Below, piece by piece: positions 1 through 5,990 of a DNA stretch of 8,510 bases. The DNA is from Legionellaceae bacterium. Lineage in GTDB: Bacteria > Pseudomonadota > Gammaproteobacteria > Legionellales > Legionellaceae. Location: NCBI GenBank assembly GCA_947504795.1, contig CANNJG010000080.1:1-8510 (forward strand), in the 5' to 3' direction. The notes under the pieces were generated by a model. That model saw only the letters and a program-made list of their open reading frames with translations. It searched no databases and was not told the origin of the DNA. How positions within the stretch are numbered: position 1 is the first letter of the stretch; the number at the start of each line of letters is the position of its first letter. A program made the position numbers and the translations under genes.

Positions 1-233
1 GATGCTAGAGATAAGCCTATCGTGTCGGCATGGAACGTTTAAAACACGAGAAATGATACTAAGATTCATACCGTCATAACTTTCATCTAGAAATAAATAG
101 TTTACTGTATAGTTGACGACAAAGGTAGAGGGATATCAAGGCAAAAGTACCTAAATTTTGAACACACATTGCGTTATTTTTGCCTACCTGCAGACCTTAT
201 ACACGGCAATCCAGACGATCGAACACAATGGCC
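1..233. other. Non-coding stretch downstream of zipA
   Basis: I see no supportable gene here. In many gammaproteobacteria zipA is followed by ligA (DNA ligase), but all three minus-strand frames are interrupted by stops and no ligase N-terminus is visible. On the plus strand the only open stretch is a 25-codon frame at 2-79 that resembles nothing I know. No convincing intrinsic terminator follows the zipA stop; the best candidate is a 4-base TGCC/GGCA arm pair with a long loop, followed by a short T/A-rich stretch. Confidence 0.6.
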
Positions 234-1001
234 TCATTCAGAGATCGCTTCAAGCAAAGACAAACGTTGATGATAACGCATAATGCTTAATTCAGATAAG
301 AGTTGACGTTGGTCATCGAGCAAATGCGTGTCTAGGGCGTCACTCAATGTTTTTGCCGTGTCCATCATAATATCAAACCGCTCTGCGTCAATCGCCGCTT
401 CTTCCGACACATGCATAAACAAACACAACCCTCGCACCATGAATCCGCCAATATTTTGGAGATCAAATACGCCTGTAGGGGTCGCAGCGGCAAGACTGCA
501 CATCACCGCACCCTGTCCGTTTGGATATTGATGTCGATGAAATAAGTCACCTTCACCAAACCGAAACCCCGCAGACAATACCGCTTGTAAGAGTTCATAT
601 CCCGCCAATTGTCGGTTGGGCTTGGCTAACAAGAACATCATCAAAGGAGTATTATCACTATCGTCAACCTTGGTTGCGAATACATCGACTATTTGAGACC
701 TTTCCGAAGATGCCTTAAAAGGGATGTGAATGGCTGATTCTGTATACAATTTAGGAGACACCGATTGACATATCAGTGGCGTTAAAGTGGGCTGGGGAGG
801 CGAAGAGGATTCCGGTCCAGCGTCATTTAGTTTGCGCACAGAAACAATTTCGTCGAATGTCGCCTGGGACTGTTGTTGGATTGTCGGTCGCAATGCACTG
901 GCCGATGCTGTTGCATCCTGCCGGCGTACTTTTAAAGTATGCAGAATTGCAATGACGACTCCGATGAGTAGCAAAACATTCAGAAATAAGCTCCAATTCA
1001 T
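234..1001 (-). CDS. zipA: Cell division protein ZipA
   Basis: ZipA is an inner-membrane division protein that tethers FtsZ filaments to the membrane at midcell. The 255-residue product has the family layout. Residues 2-23 form a hydrophobic N-terminal membrane anchor (NWSLFLNVLLLIGVV) followed by basic KVRR. Residues 28-115 form a Ser/Gln/Pro-rich linker. Residues 118-248 form the FtsZ-binding domain, with AGFRFGEGDLFHRH at 144-157, GVFD at 177-180 and LLDDQR near 227-232, matching the E. coli pattern of AGF-FGD-YHRH and LDDQRR. The protein is shorter than E. coli ZipA (328 residues), and the difference lies in the linker. The ATG at 1001 is chosen because it begins the membrane anchor; a modest GAGAG purine run lies about 8 bases upstream. 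The usual neighbours smc and ligA are not adjacent. A candidate promoter lies about 150 bases upstream. Confidence 0.95.
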   Translation of the reverse strand: MNWSLFLNVLLLIGVVIAILHTLKVRRQDATASASALRPTIQQQSQATFDEIVSVRKLNDAGPESSSPPQPTLTPLICQSVSPKLYTESAIHIPFKASSERSQIVDVFATKVDDSDNTPLMMFLLAKPNRQLAGYELLQAVLSAGFRFGEGDLFHRHQYPNGQGAVMCSLAAATPTGVFDLQNIGGFMVRGLCLFMHVSEEAAIDAERFDIMMDTAKTLSDALDTHLLDDQRQLLSELSIMRYHQRLSLLEAISE

Positions 1002-1150
1002 GGTTATCTCTCAGCAAAACTTAATAAGGACACACGAAAAACGCCGATGGCTATGTTGGATCACGTATCGAATGAGTTGATTAAGTCTTCTCAACGCCCT
1101 CATTCAATGCTAAATCCTACTCGACCTCGGAATTGTGCGTCAATCTTATT

Positions 1151-1156
1151 ATTATA
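1151..1156 (-). promoter_or_regulatory. Candidate -10 element for zipA
   Basis: The minus strand reads CGT-TATAAT-AATAAG, a perfect sigma-70 -10 hexamer. No good -35 lies 16-18 bases upstream; the best hexamer there is TTATGT. Initiation here would give a leader of about 140 bases before the zipA ATG. It is the best-looking promoter upstream of zipA, but the region is AT-rich and chance matches are likely. Confidence 0.35.
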
Positions 1157-1277
1157 ACGAAAATCTCATGGTGACATAAACAACAAGTTTCTTGCAAGCC
1201 CAAATCTTGATTATTTTTGTCAAAAACAGAACTTACGCAAAATCGTGAAGTAAGTCGGATCTAAAATTCAACAAGTA

Positions 1278-1315
1278 GTTTTAGTGGCCTAAATGGCCGA
1301 ATTAAATACTAAAAC
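1278..1315. repeat. Nested inverted repeat in the zipA-desaturase gap
   Basis: A perfect 8-base pair of arms, GTTTTAGT (1278-1285) and ACTAAAAC (1308-1315), encloses a second self-complementary pair, GGCC (1286-1289) and GGCC (1295-1298), separated by TAAAT. The inner stem stacks directly on the left outer arm and leaves a 9-base bulge on the right. A second small stem, GGACT/AGTCC (1326-1342, 7-base loop), follows. It could fold as RNA in either direction. No clean T-run follows on either strand, so a terminator role is uncertain. Confidence 0.45.
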
Positions 1316-1431
1316 GACACTTATGGGACTTTGCATCAGTCCTAAAAGATTTTACGAAAGACCTCGACAGTGCATCACATTGTCACATCGTAAGCGATCC
1401 TTCGCTAGACTCTGAATAATGTGTTATTGGG

Positions 1432-2619
1432 TCATACAGAATTTGAGTGCAGCACGTACCCTTTGAGTCGAATTGAAAACTGTTGTAATCGCTCCAACCC
1501 TGATTCTTCAGCTTGCTTACACCATGCTTGCAATGACTCCACCAATTCCGTTTGCGAAGAAGCAGTTTTCAACCAGACATATTGCAGAGATTCCCGAAAA
1601 TCATAGGCTATACGAAGTTGCTCATATCGATCAAGCAAGGCTTTCAATCGCGAAGAAGACTTCGGTGTCAATAAAGATTGCTCTCGCTTCAATAATTGAC
1701 CTGCGCGGTAGACCAATTGTTTATCTTGTTCCGAGCTAACTTGGTTACGTTTAACTTGAATCAACATAGGTCGCAACACATCATTATAATAGTTCGCCGT
1801 GATTTGAAAACGGTTCGTCACAACTGCTTTCACCGTATCGATATCGACATGCGACTTATCGCTCGCTTCAACAAGCTTAGGCGGTAATTTTTTAACGGTC
1901 GCCAATCCAAAGAATGACAATATTTTAATATACATCCAGCCAATATCAAATTCCCACCATTTGACCGAGAATTTTGCTGAAGAAGCAAAGGCATGGTGAT
2001 TGTTGTGTAATTCTTCGCCACCAATCCAAAATCCCCATGGAAACACGTTAGTAGACGTATCCGGACATTCAAAGTTACGATACCCACGGAAATGCCCAAT
2101 ACCATTCACAACACCAGCCGCCCATATCGGTATCCACATCATCTGTATTGCAAAAATGGTCACCCCAGGGATACCAAATAAGAACAAGTTGATCAGCAGC
2201 ATCACAAGTGGTCCTTGCGAAGAATATTTAGTATAAATGTTTCTTTCCACCCAATCGTCCGGCGTACCAAACGAGTATTTTTCTATGATTTCACGGTTTT
2301 TCTTCGCTGCGCGGTACAATTCAGCACCTTGCCAAAATACTTTTTTTATCCCTTCCACCGCAGGACTATGCGGATCACCTTCAACATCCGTCGTAGCATG
2401 ATGCTTGCGATGAATCGCCACCCATTGACCGGTTTCCATACCTGTAGAAGCCCAAAGCCAGAACCGAAATATATGACTAATAAAAGGGTGCAAATCTAAC
2501 GCTCGATGCGTTTGGTTGCGATGCAAATAAACGGTAACGCCAGCAATCGAGAGTTGTGTAAAAATAAGGCCAGCAATGACATAGCCCCAAAAAGATAAAT
2601 TCAAAATCCCGTATAACAT
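1432..2619 (-). CDS. Membrane acyl-CoA/acyl-lipid desaturase (delta-9 type) with C-terminal extension
   Basis: Integral-membrane di-iron desaturase that would introduce a cis double bond into saturated acyl chains using O2 and an electron donor, adjusting membrane fluidity. The product is 395 residues. The three histidine boxes are HRNQTH (33-38), HRKHH (70-74) and HNNHH (205-209), with the extra metal-ligand motif NGIGH at 172-176. Hydrophobic segments lie around 8-32 and 137-170. After about residue 255 comes a hydrophilic, helix-rich tail of about 140 residues that is not part of the minimal catalytic fold. A GTG three bases upstream (2622) is in frame, but an AGGAG ribosome-binding site sits 5 bases before the ATG at 2619 and only 2 before the GTG, so the ATG is preferred. 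It is divergent from plsC, consistent with a shared role in membrane lipid composition. Whether the substrate is acyl-CoA or phospholipid cannot be decided here; no electron-transfer partner is adjacent. Confidence 0.92.
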   Translation of the reverse strand: MLYGILNLSFWGYVIAGLIFTQLSIAGVTVYLHRNQTHRALDLHPFISHIFRFWLWASTGMETGQWVAIHRKHHATTDVEGDPHSPAVEGIKKVFWQGAELYRAAKKNREIIEKYSFGTPDDWVERNIYTKYSSQGPLVMLLINLFLFGIPGVTIFAIQMMWIPIWAAGVVNGIGHFRGYRNFECPDTSTNVFPWGFWIGGEELHNNHHAFASSAKFSVKWWEFDIGWMYIKILSFFGLATVKKLPPKLVEASDKSHVDIDTVKAVVTNRFQITANYYNDVLRPMLIQVKRNQVSSEQDKQLVYRAGQLLKREQSLLTPKSSSRLKALLDRYEQLRIAYDFRESLQYVWLKTASSQTELVESLQAWCKQAEESGLERLQQFSIRLKGYVLHSNSV

Positions 2620-2649
2620 CACGTCTCCTAGTGATATAAACTAGCGGGT

Positions 2650-2658
2650 AGTATACCA
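2650..2658 (-). promoter_or_regulatory. Extended -10 promoter of the desaturase gene
   Basis: The minus strand reads TGG-TATACT, an extended -10 (TGN plus 5 of 6 matches to TATAAT). No -35 is evident, which is usual for extended -10 promoters. Initiation about 7 bases downstream would give a leader of roughly 24 bases to the ATG at 2619, containing the AGGAG ribosome-binding site. Confidence 0.6.
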
Positions 2659-2672
2659 CATATTTTGTGGTA
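2654..2672. repeat. Perfect inverted repeat, possible operator, between desaturase and plsC
   Basis: TACCACA-TATTT-TGTGGTA is a 7-base perfect inverted repeat with a 5-base centre. Each arm includes the TGG and the first two bases of an extended -10 element, one for each divergent gene. It has the size and symmetry of a dimeric repressor site, but the symmetry could also arise simply because two similar promoters face away from each other. I do not recognise it as a specific FadR, FabR or DesT site. Confidence 0.5.
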
Positions 2673-2676
2673 ATAT
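2668..2676 (+). promoter_or_regulatory. Extended -10 promoter of plsC
   Basis: TGG-TAATAT is an extended -10 with 4 of 6 matches to TATAAT and no clear -35. A start near 2683 would leave a leader of about 24 bases to the plsC ATG, with an AAGGA ribosome-binding site at 2694-2698. The geometry mirrors that of the desaturase promoter on the other strand. Confidence 0.5.
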
Positions 2677-2706
2677 GCTTTTCTCTAAATTTTAAGGAAT
2701 TTTATC

Positions 2707-3438
2707 ATGAAAGCCGGCTATCTTCGCTCTTTCTGGATTATGATTTTGTCCTGTGTTTATATGGCTGCAACTTGTGGCCGTGCTATTATAAAAGCCTTAC
2801 GCGGCAGCATTACGCGACAATGGTGCAATGAAGAATTACAACGTTGGGCGATGCGAATGCTGCGTTTATTTAAGATTCATTGTACTGTCATAAACCCACA
2901 CCATGTGACACCCAATCTCGGGAAAGCCGTGATTCTCATGTGCAATCACACCAGCTTGTTAGACATTCCATTAAGCTTACAAGCATTTCCTAATCATCCC
3001 GTCCGCATGCTGGCTAAAAAAGAACTGTCTCGAATTCCGATTATGGGTGGCGGGATGATAGCAGCTGAATTTCCCTTCATCGATCGCAGAAACCGTAAAC
3101 AAGCGATTCAAGATTTGAGTTTAGTCAAATCGTTATTAGAATCCGGAATCGTGATGTGGATTGCTCCTGAAGGTACACGCTCCGTCACAGGGGCACTCCA
3201 ACCCTTTAAACAAGGTGGATTTATAACCGCTATCAAAACAGGTGCGACGATTATCCCCATCGGCATTCGCGGCGCTAATCGTATTTTACCTGCCCATTCG
3301 TATCAGTTTCATTTGGAGCAGCATGCTGAAGTGCACGTGGGGAAACCTATTGATGCATCAACGTACGATCTTAAGGATAAAAAACAGTTAATTGAGCGCG
3401 TGTATCAGGCAATTAATGATTTAACTAAGCGTTGGTAG
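2707..3438 (+). CDS. plsC: 1-acyl-sn-glycerol-3-phosphate acyltransferase
   Basis: Transfers an acyl chain to position 2 of lysophosphatidic acid to make phosphatidic acid, at the cytoplasmic face of the inner membrane. The product has 243 residues, the usual length. The four acyltransferase blocks are present in order: the catalytic NHTSLLD (80-86, H-x4-D), the KKELSRIPIMGG region (104-115) leading to FIDR (124-127), PEGTRS (154-159) and IIPIGIRG (182-189). An N-terminal hydrophobic stretch (about 9-28) would anchor it in the membrane. The ATG has AAGGA 8 bases upstream. It stands alone on the plus strand, divergent from the desaturase and convergent with coaD. Pairing an acyltransferase with a desaturase under facing promoters suggests joint control of membrane acyl composition, although the enzyme could also belong to a PlsC paralogue with other acyl preference. 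Confidence 0.93.
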   Translation: MKAGYLRSFWIMILSCVYMAATCGRAIIKALRGSITRQWCNEELQRWAMRMLRLFKIHCTVINPHHVTPNLGKAVILMCNHTSLLDIPLSLQAFPNHPVRMLAKKELSRIPIMGGGMIAAEFPFIDRRNRKQAIQDLSLVKSLLESGIVMWIAPEGTRSVTGALQPFKQGGFITAIKTGATIIPIGIRGANRILPAHSYQFHLEQHAEVHVGKPIDASTYDLKDKKQLIERVYQAINDLTKRW

Positions 3439-3501
3439 CCATTCAAATATCTATGTCCTACGAACCCGTTTCGGGACATAGTGCTTCGAAAAAAGAATGG
3501 C
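3438..3501. terminator. Hairpin between convergent plsC and coaD, probable bidirectional terminator
   Basis: A perfect 8-base stem, CTATGTCC (3451-3458) with GGACATAG (3474-3481), is extended inward by CGAA/TTCG (3461-3464, 3470-3473) after a TA bulge, leaving a CCCGT loop. Outer arms GCCATTC (3438-3444) and GAATGGC (3495-3501) are also complementary across the whole spacer. Neither side has a long T-run directly after the main stem. The minus strand has six Ts at 3489-3494, immediately after the coaD stop region and preceded by a weak 4-pair stem, which may serve coaD. Position between two converging genes is the main argument for a terminator role. Confidence 0.55.
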
Positions 3502-3510
3502 CTACAGACC

Positions 3511-3999
3511 CTAGAATTTAAGCAAATTTTTTTGACAAAACGCCACGACAACACCAGGGGGAACAAAGCTAGAAACATCTCCCCCTAGGGTGGCGATTTC
3601 TCTCACCAAACTTGAAGAAATACACAAAAACTCTTCTGACGGGGTTAAAAAAATAGTTTCCATAGTGGGGTCTAATTTATGATTCATCCCTGCCAATTGA
3701 AATTCATAATCAAAATCAATCGCAGATCGCAATCCACGTAGGATAATAGAGGCGCCTTGGGCTTTGGCAAACTCTACCAATAACTGCTCAAAACCAGTGA
3801 TCACCACGTTAGGAACATGTTGGATCGCTTCTTGCGTCAATCGGATACGTTCCTCTAACGAAAAAACTGGACGTTTAGGTAAGTTATTAGCAACCGCCAC
3901 AATCACTTTAGGAAATAAGTTGGCGGCACGTGTAATCATATCAATATGGCCATTCGTAATGGGATCAAATGTGCCGGGATAAATAGCAGAACGTTGCAT
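3511..3999 (-). CDS. coaD: Phosphopantetheine adenylyltransferase (CoaD)
   Basis: Catalyses the fourth step of coenzyme A synthesis in the cytoplasm, joining ATP and 4'-phosphopantetheine to give dephospho-CoA and pyrophosphate. The 162-residue product shows the nucleotidyltransferase signature GTFDPITNGH (9-18, with the T/H-x-GH motif at 15-18), K42, RGLRSAIDFDYE (88-99) and the phosphate-binding ISSSLVRE (127-134). Length and motif spacing match E. coli CoaD (159 residues). Two consecutive ATGs are possible (4002 and 3999). The second gives an N-terminus, MQRSAIYPGT, that aligns with E. coli MQKRAIYPGT, and it places the GAGAGG purine run 3 bases upstream rather than 0, so it is preferred slightly. 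It is divergent from lolB across a spacer of about 75 bases. An AT-rich TAATAA on the minus strand at 4021-4026 could be its -10, but no -35 is clear. Confidence 0.97.
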   Translation of the reverse strand: MQRSAIYPGTFDPITNGHIDMITRAANLFPKVIVAVANNLPKRPVFSLEERIRLTQEAIQHVPNVVITGFEQLLVEFAKAQGASIILRGLRSAIDFDYEFQLAGMNHKLDPTMETIFLTPSEEFLCISSSLVREIATLGGDVSSFVPPGVVVAFCQKNLLKF

Positions 4000-4015
4000 C
4001 ATCCTCTCAAACCTA

Positions 4016-4044
4016 TTGGATTATTAACCCACTCCTGCTATTGT
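4016..4044 (+). promoter_or_regulatory. Candidate promoter of lolB
   Basis: TTGGAT (4016-4021) and TATTGT (4039-4044) are separated by 17 bases, and the -10 is preceded by TGC, giving an extended -10 (TGC-TATTGT). Each hexamer alone is weak (3 of 6 and 4 of 6). Spacing, the TGN element and the position 31 bases before the lolB ATG support it. Confidence 0.42.
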
Positions 4045-4074
4045 TTCATAAAAAACAGGGACAATACAATCCTC

Positions 4075-4638
4075 ATGAACCGTCTAACCACTTTAATTAT
4101 TTTATTTTCCGTTTCGCTGCTGAGCGGTTGTTCAACATTGAATTTATCCAAACAACCCGAATCCACTCAGCCGCTTGGCTCATCGTTTCAACTTTCAGGC
4201 GCGATTGCCGCCAAGAATCAACAGCATGGCTGGATTGCGAACTTTACATGGGTTCAGCGTGGACGCAAAGACTACCAAATTTTGCTCAACGGGCCTTTAG
4301 GGAGCGATACTATTGATATTACCATGCACCAAGGGATGTTGACTTACCGCCAAGGCAATAAGGTGATACAGTCAAACGACGCCGAAACACTGTTGGCGAA
4401 AGAAACCGGTATCCGCATTCCCGTCAGTGATTTGTATGATTGGATAAGAGGTCGTCCCGCGCCTGGGCCTATAACATCGATAACACGTGCCCCTTCCAGC
4501 GATGATATTATCATGTTAAAACAAGCTGGATTTGTCATCGCTTATGATAAATACGAACGCCATTATCCCCATAAAATCCGCTTGGAAGGCCACCAGTTAT
4601 TGATAAAAATTGTCATTAAACATTGGAATAATGATTAA
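4075..4638 (+). CDS. lolB: Outer-membrane lipoprotein receptor LolB
   Basis: LolB takes lipoproteins from the periplasmic carrier LolA and inserts them into the inner leaflet of the outer membrane; it is itself a lipoprotein. The 187-residue product begins with a short basic and hydrophobic signal peptide ending in the lipobox LSGC (16-19), so C19 would be the lipidated residue. Ser at position +2 is compatible with export to the outer membrane. Family features follow: FQLSGAIA after about residue 38, W-x-ANF-x-W, YQILLNGPLGSDTI, and near the middle GIRIPVSDLYDWIRGRPAPG, which matches the LolB pattern of P-x-S-x-L-x-x-W-x-x-G-x-P-x-P. The frame is open upstream to an ATG at 3946, but that extension lies antisense inside coaD and would bury the signal peptide. 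AGGGA lies 13 bases before the chosen ATG. The common partner ispE does not follow; the gene is monocistronic here. Confidence 0.93.
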   Translation: MNRLTTLIILFSVSLLSGCSTLNLSKQPESTQPLGSSFQLSGAIAAKNQQHGWIANFTWVQRGRKDYQILLNGPLGSDTIDITMHQGMLTYRQGNKVIQSNDAETLLAKETGIRIPVSDLYDWIRGRPAPGPITSITRAPSSDDIIMLKQAGFVIAYDKYERHYPHKIRLEGHQLLIKIVIKHWNND

Positions 4639-4652
4639 GTAGCGTACGGCAT

Positions 4653-4683
4653 AGATTGCAAGCATTTGTATGCATGTAAATCT
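4653..4683. terminator. Imperfect hairpin between convergent lolB and epmA
   Basis: The spacer of 46 bases between the two stops folds as AGATT/AATCT (outer, 4653-4657 with 4679-4683), then three pairs including one G-U, an A-A mismatch, and GCAT/ATGC around a TTGT loop. It occupies most of the gap between the two converging genes. It is AT-rich and lacks a proper T-run on either side (only TTTC after it on the plus strand), so termination strength is doubtful. Confidence 0.4.
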
Positions 4684-4684
4684 T

Positions 4685-5644
4685 TCAAGCTCTAGAAAAA
4701 TCAAACGCCAAACAAGATGCAATATTGGTCTCATTCATCGCTATCGCAAACAATCTGTCTACACCTAACGCGACACCACTGCAGGGGGGTAATCCATGCG
4801 TTAATGCTTGCAATAAGAACGTGTCAACCGCCGCAGGTGACAAGCCTTTCGCTTGGCGGATGTGATTATCTTGCTGAAAGCGGGAGGCTTGCAACGCGAC
4901 ATCCGTTAATTCATAAAAGCCATTCGCCAACTCTACTCCGCGAAAATAGACTTCAAAACGTGCTGCACGCCCTTCTTCAATTTGTGCTAATGCCGCTTGC
5001 GATACCGGAAACCCTAATACCGCTACTGGCCTTGGTTCAGCCGCCAAAGCTGGCTCAACCACATGGCTCATTAATAGAAATAAGTATTGATCGCAGTCCT
5101 GCTCTTCCGCATCTAGAACACCGGCCAAATCAAAGCGGTTCACGCACGCACATAATTCTCGCCAGTCCGTGGTAAACGGGTTAATCCCGCAAATTGTTTC
5201 AAAAACTGTTTGATAGGTATAACGCACCAACGGCGCACATCCTAACAACCCCTGCAATAACGCGTCTATCTCGTCCAATAACCCATGGTGATCCACGTTC
5301 AACTGATACCATTCCAATAACGTGAATTCAGGATTATGCCAACGCCCCAATTCATCGTCACGAAAAACGCGCGACAGCTGATAAATAGAACCACTACCAG
5401 CGGCCAACAGACGTTTCATATGATATTCAGGGGAGGTTTGTAAGGCATAAGCCTGACCACGAAAACAAGCTTGGATATTAGATAAATACACGTCGGTTAT
5501 ACCAAAACGCGCCATGATCGGCGTTTCTACCTCGAGATACCCTCTTTGATTAAAAAAGGATCGGATATCAGCCATGAATGCTGCGCGTTGGCGTAATCTA
5601 TCGAAGGTCGCTGAGGGTCGCCAATCGGGAGTATCGGCTGCCAT
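4685..5644 (-). CDS. epmA: Elongation factor P--(R)-beta-lysine ligase EpmA (PoxA/GenX)
   Basis: Cytoplasmic paralogue of the class II lysyl-tRNA synthetase catalytic domain that activates (R)-beta-lysine with ATP and attaches it to a conserved lysine of elongation factor P, which helps ribosomes pass polyproline stretches. The 319-residue product matches E. coli EpmA (325). It lacks the tRNA-anticodon domain and shows TSPEYHMKRLLAAG (70-83), motif 2 around FRDDELGRWHNPEF (94-107), ELANGFYELTD in the C-terminal third, and motif 3 GVALGVDRL (290-298). The Ala at 292 is the EpmA-type residue where LysRS has Gly. The frame extends 29 codons further upstream, but those lie inside sufT. The ATG at 5644 shares one base with the sufT stop (TGATG), gives the right length, and leads into W-x-PSA as in E. 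coli. It is the last gene of the suf operon, so expression should follow suf regulation. Confidence 0.96.
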   Translation of the reverse strand: MAADTPDWRPSATFDRLRQRAAFMADIRSFFNQRGYLEVETPIMARFGITDVYLSNIQACFRGQAYALQTSPEYHMKRLLAAGSGSIYQLSRVFRDDELGRWHNPEFTLLEWYQLNVDHHGLLDEIDALLQGLLGCAPLVRYTYQTVFETICGINPFTTDWRELCACVNRFDLAGVLDAEEQDCDQYLFLLMSHVVEPALAAEPRPVAVLGFPVSQAALAQIEEGRAARFEVYFRGVELANGFYELTDVALQASRFQQDNHIRQAKGLSPAAVDTFLLQALTHGLPPCSGVALGVDRLFAIAMNETNIASCLAFDFSRA

Positions 5645-5979
5645 CAATAAAATATCCCCAACTCTAAGCGTGCAACCTCCGTCATGCGTTCTTGCGTCCA
5701 AGGCGGTTCCCAAACCAATTCTACGGTACAATCAGTCACTCCCGGCACGCTATTGACAGAGTTTTCTACGTTTCCCGGAAAAGTCTGAGCAACCGGACAA
5801 CCTGGCGACGTCAACGTCATTTGAATATGTACATGATGCTTCGCATCCACAGCTACATCATAAATTAAACCCAAATCATATATATTGACAGGGATTTCTG
5901 GATCAAAAATAGTTTTTAATTGAGCAACGACCAAATCTTGTAAAGCAGTGCTTACTGAGCTAGGTTCCAATTCAAGCAT
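5644..5979 (-). CDS. sufT: Fe-S cluster maturation factor SufT (MIP18/DUF59 family)
   Basis: SufT-type proteins assist maturation of Fe-S proteins; the exact biochemical step is unsettled. The 111-residue product is a single MIP18-family domain. It has DPEIPVNIYDLGLIYD (26-41), TSPGCP (57-62, with the family's conserved Cys at 61), and the C-terminal WEPPWTQERMTEVARLELG (90-108), typical of SufT and YitW-like members. Two starts are possible. A GTG at 5994 overlaps the sufU stop by 4 bases (GTGA) but has no clear ribosome-binding site. The ATG at 5979 has GAGG 5 bases upstream and removes five non-conserved residues, so it is preferred. The stop shares its A with the epmA start. Some larger SufT proteins carry an extra N-terminal region; this one is the minimal form. 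Confidence 0.88.
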   Translation of the reverse strand: MLELEPSSVSTALQDLVVAQLKTIFDPEIPVNIYDLGLIYDVAVDAKHHVHIQMTLTSPGCPVAQTFPGNVENSVNSVPGVTDCTVELVWEPPWTQERMTEVARLELGIFY

Positions 5980-5990
5980 CGTATCCTCGC

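Larger units (their letters stand above)
1002..1431. other. 430-base intergenic region between the desaturase and zipA
   Basis: No gene is supported here. The largest independent plus-strand frame starting inside the gap (1047-1157, 36 codons) has no Shine-Dalgarno sequence and no recognisable product. The region contains a perfect minus-strand TATAAT at 1151-1156 and a set of small inverted repeats: ACTTAC/GTAAGT around 1232-1256, GTTTTAGT/ACTAAAAC at 1278-1315, GGACT/AGTCC at 1326-1342, and AGCGA/TCGCT near 1393-1406. No tRNA T-loop signature is seen. Confidence 0.6.

Noticed and set aside
787..1080. Plus-strand frame opposite the zipA start
   Set aside because: Antisense shadow of zipA with no family features; zipA has clear domain support.
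1047..1157. Small plus-strand frame of 36 codons in the zipA upstream region
   Set aside because: No ribosome-binding site, no recognisable product, and it overlaps the probable zipA leader on the other strand.
1372..1390. CRP-like motif (TGTGACAATGTGATGCA on the minus strand)
   Set aside because: Only the left half fits TGTGA-N6-TCACA; the right half is a direct rather than inverted copy.
3946..4074. N-terminal extension of lolB
   Set aside because: It is antisense to the coaD start and would place 43 residues ahead of the lipoprotein signal peptide.
4717..5175. 152-codon plus-strand frame opposite epmA
   Set aside because: Antisense shadow of a well-supported gene; its translation shows no recognisable domain and no ribosome-binding site of note.
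5645..5731. Longer epmA start 29 codons upstream
   Set aside because: The extra residues lie within sufT in another frame and match no EpmA; the ATG at 5644 gives the family length and a TGATG junction.
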